In this document: positions 57,464 to 64,000 of the stretch, piece by piece
Layout of the letters: each line of letters begins with the position of its first letter
Position numbering within the stretch: position 1 is the stretch's first letter
Assembly: GCA_021784895.1 (NCBI GenBank)
Contig: JAJYHG010000043.1
Location: forward strand, 22,926-86,925
Reading direction: 5' to 3'
Source: Actinomycetes bacterium
GTDB lineage: Bacteria; Actinomycetota; Thermoleophilia; Solirubrobacterales; Solirubrobacteraceae
Length of the DNA: 64,000 nt
Made by a program: the position numbers and the translations under genes
The notes under the pieces: model-generated
The model's input: only the letters and a program-made list of their open reading frames with translations
What the model was told of the DNA's origin: nothing
Databases searched by the model: none

Positions 57464-58248
57464 CAGGCTGCCGCCGCTTCCTGCGCGTCGACCTCGTCGG
57501 TGATCCAGCCGTAGCCCTTGGCCTCCAGCTCCTCGACCAGCTCGGGACCGCCCTGGGTGACGATCTGGCCGCGGTAGAGCACGTGCACGTGGCTCGGCTT
57601 GACCATGTGCAGGATGCGCTGGTAGTGGGTGATGATCAGCACCCCGAGATCGGAGCCCTGCTGGCCGGCGACAGTGTTGACGCCCTCGGCCACGGTCCTG
57701 AGCGCGTCGATGTCGAGCCCTGAGTCGGTCTCGTCGAGGATCGCCAGCGACGGCCGCTGCACCGCGAGCTGCAGGATCTCGAGCTTCTTCTTCTCACCGC
57801 CGGAGAAGCCGTCGTTGAGGTAGCGGCGGGTGAACTCCTCGGGGACCTTGGTCAGCTCCATGGCCGCCTCCACGGTCTGGCGGAAGTCTTTTAGCGAGAT
57901 CGGCTGCTCGCCGCGTGCGGTGCGGTGGGCGTTCAGCACCGTGCGCAGGTACTTGGTGACGGTCACGCCGGGCACTGCGACCGGATACTGGAAGGCCATG
58001 AACAGGCCCATGCGCGCCCGCTCGTCGGTGTCGGCCGCGGTGATGTTCTGGCCGCCCCAGATGATCTCCCCGTCGGTGACCTCGAGGCTCGGGTGACCCA
58101 TGATCACGTTGGCGAGGGTCGACTTGCCGGAGCCGTTGGGGCCCATCAGCGCGTGGATCTCACCGCCGCCGACCGACAGGTCCACACCGCGCAGGATCTG
58201 CTTGTCCCCCGCCCGCACATGAAGGTTTCTGATCTCTAGGTCTGGCAT
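57463..58248 (-). CDS. sufC: Fe-S cluster assembly ATPase SufC
   Basis: MPDLEIRNLHVRAGDKQILRGVDLSVGGGEIHALMGPNGSGKSTLANVIMGHP. Confidence 0.97.
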   Translation of the reverse strand: MPDLEIRNLHVRAGDKQILRGVDLSVGGGEIHALMGPNGSGKSTLANVIMGHPSLEVTDGEIIWGGQNITAADTDERARMGLFMAFQYPVAVPGVTVTKYLRTVLNAHRTARGEQPISLKDFRQTVEAAMELTKVPEEFTRRYLNDGFSGGEKKKLEILQLAVQRPSLAILDETDSGLDIDALRTVAEGVNTVAGQQGSDLGVLIITHYQRILHMVKPSHVHVLYRGQIVTQGGPELVEELEAKGYGWITDEVDAQEAAAA

Positions 58249-58301
58249 CTGTCCTCGGGTTCTGCTTGTGATTGAAGTCGTGACGGGGCGTTGCGTAACT
58301 C

Positions 58302-58859
58302 TCAGGCGGCGGGCAGCGGGTCGGACGCCGGCTCGTGCGGCACTGGCCAGCGCCCGGTCACATCGCGGTCCGCGAGATGCACCGCGGGCGCGGCGTAGGG
58401 CGAGCGCACGGGCGCCTCTCGCAACGAGAACGCCACCAGCTCGGCCAGGGTCGTGGTCTGCAGCGAGCGGACGATGCCGCCCTGCACCCGCGTCCACAGC
58501 AGCTTGGTTGCGCAGGGGCCGACACCGTGCTCTGGCAGGTGCGAGCAGAGCACCCGCGCCATGTGGTCGTGGACGAAGCAATCCATCGGCGCGATCTGCC
58601 CTTCGAGCGCCGCGACCACGTCATACATCGTGATCTGCTCGGGGTCCCGGGCGAGCCAGTATCCTCCGTGCGCGCCGCGGGCGCTCATCACCAGGCCCGC
58701 CCGGCGCAGCCGGGCCACCACCTGCTCGAGGTAGGCCAGCGGCAAGCCCTCGGCGTCGGCGATCGCCTTCAGGCTCACCGGCTGCTCCGCCGTCTGCCGG
58801 CCGAGCTCCACCATCAGGCGCACGCCGTACTCCGCTTTGGAGGAGAAGATCATCACCAT
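58302..58859 (-). CDS. Rrf2-family transcriptional regulator of the suf operon
   Basis: MIFSSKAEYGVRLMVELGRQ..LKAIADAEGLPLAYLEQVVARLRRAGLVMSARGAHGGYWLAR; three C-terminal Cys. Confidence 0.93.
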   Translation of the reverse strand: MVMIFSSKAEYGVRLMVELGRQTAEQPVSLKAIADAEGLPLAYLEQVVARLRRAGLVMSARGAHGGYWLARDPEQITMYDVVAALEGQIAPMDCFVHDHMARVLCSHLPEHGVGPCATKLLWTRVQGGIVRSLQTTTLAELVAFSLREAPVRSPYAAPAVHLADRDVTGRWPVPHEPASDPLPAA

Positions 58860-58863
58860 AAAT

Positions 58864-58880
58864 CCTACCAACGTGGTAGG
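58864..58880. promoter_or_regulatory. Inverted repeat directly upstream of the rrf2-suf operon (candidate Rrf2 operator)
   Basis: CCTACCA-ACG-TGGTAGG, 5 nt upstream of the start at 58859. Confidence 0.7.
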
Positions 58881-58993
58881 TGTTTGTCCCGCGGGCCGCG
58901 GCGGGCCGCGGTGAGCGCTGCTGGCAAAGCCGCTAGGGTCCGCTGATCGACCCACGCAGCGCACCTCACCTCGCCCTCGCAGGCTCAGCCGAC

Positions 58994-60148
58994 GTGGCCC
59001 GCTGCGCGCGCCTGGCGCGTGCCGCTGGGCGGCTCGGGATCGACACCGAGTTCATGTCGGAGGGCCGCTACCGGGCGCTTCTGTGCCTCACGCAGGTCGC
59101 GGTCGAGGACCCGCAGCAGGTGAGTGGCGTGCAGACGATCCTGATCGACGGGCTCGATCACAGCGTCGACGTGCAGCCGCTCGCGGAGCTGATAGCCGAT
59201 CCGGCCGTCGCGGTCGTGCTGCACGCCGGCCGTCAGGACGTGGCCATCCTGCGGCGCGCGTGGGCCACAGAGCCGGTCAACATCTTCGACACCCAGATCG
59301 CAGCCGGCTTCGTCGGCGAGAGCGCGCAATCCGGTTACGGCAACCTGGTCGGCGCCGTACTCGGCCTGCGCGTCGAGAAGACAGCCAGCTACACGCGCTG
59401 GGATGCCCGCCCGCTGACCGCCGAGCAGCTCGCCTACGCAGCCGGCGACGTCACCCACCTGCTGGCACTCGCAGACGCGCTGGTGCAGCGACTGCATGCC
59501 ACAGGGCGTCTCGACTGGGCGCTCGAGGAGTGCCGCCGGCTCGAGTCAGCGACCGACGAACGCGATCCCGAGACCGCCTGGGAGCGGCTTCCCCGCGTCG
59601 GCCAGCTCGACCCGCAGTCACGCGCGGTGGCCAAGCGGCTGGCCGCGTGGCGAGAGCGCAAGGCTGCGGCTGAGAACCGGCCTGTGGGCCAGGTGCTCCC
59701 GGATCCGCCGCTGCTGGAGCTGGCCAAGCGCCAGCCGCGCCGGACCGATGCGCTGGGCCAGATCCGCGGCCTGCACCCGTCGCTGATCAAGCGGCGTGGG
59801 AGCGAGCTGCTCGAGGTGATCGCCGCGGGCGTCAGGGACCCACCGATCGCCCGCGAGGCGAGGCGCTCGAGCAGCGATCCGGGCGACAGCCCGATGATCG
59901 CCCTGGCCGAGGCCCTGCTGCGCGCCCGGGCACTCGAGAGCGGCCTCGCCTACGAGCTGATCGCCTCGCGCAGCGACCTCGAGCAGATCATCACCGCCGC
60001 GCGCCAGGGCGGCCCCGACCCAGAAGTGCGCACGCTCACCGGATGGCGCCGCGAGCTGGTCGGAGCCGACCTCGAAGCGCTGCTGGGCGGGCGCTGCGCG
60101 GTCGCGGTGGGAACCGGCCGGCGGCTGGAGCTGCGGGCCGTTCAGTAA
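58994..60148 (+). CDS. rnd: Ribonuclease D / HRDC-containing 3'-5' exonuclease
   Basis: LGIDTEFMSEGRYRALLCLTQVAV..LHAGRQDVAILRR..FDTQIAAGFVGESAQSGYGNLV; true start may be upstream (CTG 58943). Confidence 0.9.
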   Translation: MARCARLARAAGRLGIDTEFMSEGRYRALLCLTQVAVEDPQQVSGVQTILIDGLDHSVDVQPLAELIADPAVAVVLHAGRQDVAILRRAWATEPVNIFDTQIAAGFVGESAQSGYGNLVGAVLGLRVEKTASYTRWDARPLTAEQLAYAAGDVTHLLALADALVQRLHATGRLDWALEECRRLESATDERDPETAWERLPRVGQLDPQSRAVAKRLAAWRERKAAAENRPVGQVLPDPPLLELAKRQPRRTDALGQIRGLHPSLIKRRGSELLEVIAAGVRDPPIAREARRSSSDPGDSPMIALAEALLRARALESGLAYELIASRSDLEQIITAARQGGPDPEVRTLTGWRRELVGADLEALLGGRCAVAVGTGRRLELRAVQ

Positions 60149-60157
60149 GCTCGGGCG

Positions 60158-61951
60158 ATGCCCGCCACCGAACAGCTGCTCTCAGACCCAGAGCTCCTGG
60201 GCAGCGGCTGGGATCTGGAGCCGATCGTCGGCGGCGAGGGGCCGGCCGGCGTCGAGCGCCTGCTCGACGAGGCGCTCAGCCGCGGCGCGCGCTTTGCGCA
60301 GGCCTACACCGGCCGGGTCGCGGCGCTCGACTCAGGCGGCCTGCGCGAGGCGATGCTCGAGCTGGCGGCGATCGGCGAGCTCGCCGACCGGGCGGGCAGT
60401 TACGCGATGCTCGCGTTCGCGACCGACACCGCCGACCCGGCTCGCGGCGCGCTGCTGCAGCGCGTCCAGGAGCGCGGCACAGAGCTCGAGACGCAGCTGC
60501 TGTTCTTCGAGCTCGAGTGGGCTGCGCTCGATGATCCTGCGGCCGAGGCGATGCTCTCGGGCGGCGCCGAGCTGGCGTTCTGCGCCCACCACCTGCGCAG
60601 CGCCCGGCGCTACCGCCCGCACCTGCTCTCCGAGCCGGAGGAGCGCGTGCTGGCAGAGAAGAGCCTCGCCTCGAGCGCCTCCTGGGCACGGCTGTTCGGT
60701 GAGCAGGTCGCTGCTATCCGGGTCACGATCGACGGGGGCGAGCGGCCGCTCGAGGCCGCCCTCAGCGACCTTCAGAGCCCCGATCGCGATCTGCGCAGGC
60801 GCAGCGCCGAGGCGATCAGCGCGGCGCTCGAGCCCGGGCTGCGCACCCGTGCCTTCATCTACAACACGCTCGTCTACGACAAGTCGGTGGACGACCGCCT
60901 GCGCCGCTACCCGCACTGGCTGGCGGCGCGCAACCTCGCCAACGAGGCACCGGATGAGTCCGTCCTGGCACTGATCCACGCCGTCCGCGGGCGCTACGAC
61001 ATCCCGCAGCGCTGGTACCGCCTCAAGGCACGCCTGCTGGGTCTGGACCGGCTGAGTGACTACGACCGCAACGCGACCATCGCCAGCAGCGAGCCGCTGT
61101 TCTCCTATGCGCAGGCGCGGGAGCTCGTCACCGACACCTACGCACGCTTCTCACCCCAGGCCGGGGAGATCGCCAGGCGCTTCTTCGACGAGCGCTGGAT
61201 CGACGCGCCGCTGCGCGACAACAAGCGCCCTGGCGCCTTCTGCGCGACCGTATACGGGGTGCACCCCTACGTGTTGCTCAACTTCACGGCCAAGCGCCGC
61301 GACGTGATGACGGTCGCACACGAGCTCGGCCACGGCCTGCACGCCGTGCTGGCCGCCGGGCAGGGCGTCTTTCACCAGTCCACGCCGCTGACCGTGGCGG
61401 AAACCGCGTCGGTGTTCGGGGAGACGCTCGTGTTCGAGCGGCTGCTGGCCGAGTCGGGCAGCGGCGAGGAGCGCCTCGACCTGCTCGCCGGCCGGATTGA
61501 CGACTCGGTGGCGACCGTCTTCAGGCAGATCGCCATGAACCGCTTCGAGCATCTGGTGCACACGCGCCGGCGGGCCCAGGGCGAGCTCTCGATCGACGAC
61601 ATCTCCGCCGCCTGGGTGGAGAGCCAGGGTGAGATGCTGGGCGACGCCGTAGAGATCACCGATGGCTACCGCTCCTGGTGGTCCTACATACCGCACTTCA
61701 TCAACACCCCCGGATACGTATACGCCTACGCCTACGGGCAGCTCTTGGCGCTGTCCGTGTACGGCCGCTACCGCGAGACGGGCGAGGCGCTGGTGCCGCG
61801 CTACCTGGAGATGCTCGCCGCCGGCGGCTCGCTGCCGCCCGAGCGCCTCGGGGAGATCGTCGGCGTCGACCTGGGTGACCCCGGCTTCTGGGACGCGGGA
61901 CTCGCGCTCGTCGACGAGCAGCTCAGCCAGGCCGAGCAGCTGGCCGGTTGA
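60158..61951 (+). CDS. M3-family oligoendopeptidase F-like metallopeptidase
   Basis: VAHELGHGLHAVLAAGQGVFHQSTPLTVAETASVFGETLVFE (HExxH). Confidence 0.95.
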   Translation: MPATEQLLSDPELLGSGWDLEPIVGGEGPAGVERLLDEALSRGARFAQAYTGRVAALDSGGLREAMLELAAIGELADRAGSYAMLAFATDTADPARGALLQRVQERGTELETQLLFFELEWAALDDPAAEAMLSGGAELAFCAHHLRSARRYRPHLLSEPEERVLAEKSLASSASWARLFGEQVAAIRVTIDGGERPLEAALSDLQSPDRDLRRRSAEAISAALEPGLRTRAFIYNTLVYDKSVDDRLRRYPHWLAARNLANEAPDESVLALIHAVRGRYDIPQRWYRLKARLLGLDRLSDYDRNATIASSEPLFSYAQARELVTDTYARFSPQAGEIARRFFDERWIDAPLRDNKRPGAFCATVYGVHPYVLLNFTAKRRDVMTVAHELGHGLHAVLAAGQGVFHQSTPLTVAETASVFGETLVFERLLAESGSGEERLDLLAGRIDDSVATVFRQIAMNRFEHLVHTRRRAQGELSIDDISAAWVESQGEMLGDAVEITDGYRSWWSYIPHFINTPGYVYAYAYGQLLALSVYGRYRETGEALVPRYLEMLAAGGSLPPERLGEIVGVDLGDPGFWDAGLALVDEQLSQAEQLAG

Positions 61952-62072
61952 GCACGGTCCCCGCCGAGCTCAGTCTGTCTTGACGGCCGCAAACGCGCGC
62001 CACGCCTCCTGCGTCCTTGCGATCCTCGGCCCTCGCTCGTCAATCCACGACGGAACTTACGACGGCAACCAC

Positions 62073-62450
62073 TCAGTGGGAGCGGGCGCGGCGCGTCCGC
62101 GCCCGCTCCTCCTGCGCCTCGACCACCTTCACGATCAGCCGCAGGTACTGCTCTATGCCCGTCGCGCGGGCCTCGCCGCGCTCGAACGCGCGGCGCCAGT
62201 CGGCCACGTGGCCCTTCACCGCAAGCTCGTTGAACCGCTCGCGCCGCAGCTCGAGCGTCACCTTGGCATCGGTCGCGAGCGCCTTGGCGACGGCCGGGCC
62301 GGGCAGCTCGACCCGGTAGATCTGGACATCACCGCGGCCGTGGAGCTCGAGCCCGGCCACGAGCTTCAGGTTCGCCAGGCCCGGAACCTCGTCCAGGAAC
62401 CGCTCGACCGCGGTCTCAATCAGCGTCTTGGTGTCGGCGGGGGCAGTCAG
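62073..62450 (-). CDS. Hypothetical protein; no ATG/GTG start for the full-length frame (CTG 62450 proposed; GTG 62360 gives a shorter form)
   Basis: LTAPADTKTLIETAVERFLDEVPGLANLKLVAGLELHGRGDVQIYRVELPGPAVAKALATDAKVTLELRRERFNEL. Confidence 0.5.
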   Translation of the reverse strand: MTAPADTKTLIETAVERFLDEVPGLANLKLVAGLELHGRGDVQIYRVELPGPAVAKALATDAKVTLELRRERFNELAVKGHVADWRRAFERGEARATGIEQYLRLIVKVVEAQEERARTRRARSH

Positions 62451-62674
62451 AACACAGCGAGCTTACCGTGCGCGAGCCCGGCAGCCGGCGAGGCAGCGGC
62501 CGGCCGGCGCTGGGCGCGAGCAGCCCGGCGTGACCCTCGCCGAAGAGCTGCTCGCCGACGGCTTGGAATGCGCCCAACCGCGTTGCAAGCGTCCGCCGGT
62601 GCGACCACCTCTGAAAAGACGGTCCACGGTCTGCTAGCGCCGCTGCGTTCCCGTCCCGCTGAACGAGCACCCGT

Positions 62675-63745
62675 TCAGGCTACTGCCGGGACGCCCTCGG
62701 GGTCGGCGCTGGTGCGCGGGTCGGCAACTGCCACCGACTCGGCCAGGATGCGGATCCCGACACGGGTGCCGATGGTGGCGGCGACGTCGTGACTCGAAGC
62801 CTCGACGAGCACCTTCTGGCCGCCGTCCATGGTCACCTCCAGCCGCACCGCCGAGCCCAGGAAGGTGCGGCGCGTGACCTCTCCGGCGCCGGCGCTGTCA
62901 GCCACCACGGCGACTGCCTCCGGCCGCAGCAGGGCCTCGCAGGCTGAGCCCGCCCGGAATCCGTCGGGGTTGATCACCTGCAGGCGCTGCCCGAGCACCT
63001 GCACCTCCCCGCCCTCACCGATGCGCCCGGGGATCCGGTTCATGGCACCGACGAACTCGGCCGCGAAGGCGGTCGCGGGGTGGCGGTAGACGTTCTCCGG
63101 GGTGTCGAGCTGCTCGAGCCGCCCGGCCTGCATCACGCCGACGCGGTCTGCCATCGACAACGCCTCGGACTGGTCGTGGGTGACGAACAGGGTGGTGATC
63201 CCGAGGCGCTGCTGGAGGCTGCGGATCTCCATGCGCAGCTGTGCGCGCACGCGCGCGTCGAGCGCCGACAGCGGCTCGTCCAGCAACAGCACCTTGGGCT
63301 CGATCGCCAGCGCCCGGGCGATCGCCACGCGCTGCTGCTGTCCGCCTGAGAGCTGGTGCGCGTAGCGCTCCGCCACCTCGGTGAGGCCGACCAGCTCGAG
63401 CAGCTCATCGGCGCGGCGCAGCCGGGTGGGCTTGTCCTGGCCGCGCATGCGCAGGCCGAAGGCGACGTTGTTGCGCACATCCATGTTCGGGAACAGGCTG
63501 TATGCCTGAAAGACCATACCCATGTCGCGCTTGTTGGCCGGCACGCCAGTGATGTCGCGGCCGTCGATCAGGATGCGGCCGGAGGTCGGCTGGTCGAAGC
63601 CGCCGAGAATCCGCAGCGCGGTGGTCTTACCGCAGCCGGAAGGGCCGAGCAGCGCCACCAGCTCGCCGTCGGCGATCTCCAGGTCAAGGCCCGCCAGGGC
63701 AGCAAGCGAGCCGTAATAGCGCTGCACGGCTTCGAAGCGAATCAT
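62675..63745 (-). CDS. ABC transporter ATP-binding protein (spermidine/putrescine/Fe type, PotA-like)
   Basis: GPSGCGKTTALRILGGF..HQLSGGQQQRVAIARALAIEPKVLLLDEPLSALD; TOBE-like C-terminus. Confidence 0.95.
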   Translation of the reverse strand: MIRFEAVQRYYGSLAALAGLDLEIADGELVALLGPSGCGKTTALRILGGFDQPTSGRILIDGRDITGVPANKRDMGMVFQAYSLFPNMDVRNNVAFGLRMRGQDKPTRLRRADELLELVGLTEVAERYAHQLSGGQQQRVAIARALAIEPKVLLLDEPLSALDARVRAQLRMEIRSLQQRLGITTLFVTHDQSEALSMADRVGVMQAGRLEQLDTPENVYRHPATAFAAEFVGAMNRIPGRIGEGGEVQVLGQRLQVINPDGFRAGSACEALLRPEAVAVVADSAGAGEVTRRTFLGSAVRLEVTMDGGQKVLVEASSHDVAATIGTRVGIRILAESVAVADPRTSADPEGVPAVA

Positions 63746-64000
63746 CAGATCACCCGGACGGATTTGGAGCCGCGCCTGCGCCCGGCCAGGAAGGACAAGA
63801 GGAAGAGCAGCCCGAAGACGAACAGGAGGCTCAGCACCGACAGCGCCACCGAGGTGCCCGCGTTGCCCGCCTGGCTCGCTTGGATGATCTCCACCGGCAG
63901 CGTAACGTAAAGCAGGATCGTCGAGATCACGACCTCCCCCAGGCAGAAGGCGACCGTCAGGAAGACCGCGCCGAGCACGGCGGTCTCGACGTTGGGGAGG
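63745..64000 (-). CDS. ABC transporter permease, C-terminal part (truncated by window end)
   Basis: ..NVETAVLGAVFLTVAFCLGEVVISTILLYVTLPVEIIQASQAGNAGTSVALSVLSLLFVFGLLFLL. Confidence 0.8.
   Translation of the reverse strand, partial: LPNVETAVLGAVFLTVAFCLGEVVISTILLYVTLPVEIIQASQAGNAGTSVALSVLSLLFVFGLLFLLSFLAGRRRGSKSVRVI

Overview
A high-GC actinobacterial chromosome segment, probably Thermoleophilia/Solirubrobacterales-like (inferred from gene content, no search run). Most of it is core genome: mscL C-terminus, rpmA-rplU-rne/rng, rodA-mrdA-mreD-mreC-mreB, maf-ndk-folC-valS, clpX-clpP-tig, lepB, a STAS/anti-sigma/SigB-F-type module, the major sigma factor, folE2, a second clpP, a suf Fe-S operon (rrf2-sufC-sufS-sufU-Rieske-sufB-sufD), RNase D, an M3 peptidase, an ABC transporter, tRNA-His and tRNA-Tyr. 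Accessory parts stand out. (1) 18.2-26.7 kb holds an internally deleted thiolase, a 40-bp perfect palindrome, an integrase relic, a three-gene TIGR04255-like/HTH/RES operon with overlapping stop/start codons, a RelBE-type pair with a palindromic operator, and an IS200-like tnpA relic. (2) sufB is split by two inteins whose boundaries can be placed to the nucleotide. (3) A ~3.2-kb island (two PIN-toxin TA modules, each with its own palindrome, plus transposase relics) lies between two 202-bp direct repeats (199/202 identical) of the sufD 3' end. The best candidates for an under-described system are the TIGR04255-HTH-RES operon and the sufD-3'-end-flanked island. All assignments come from reading the sequence and ORF translations; no database search was possible.
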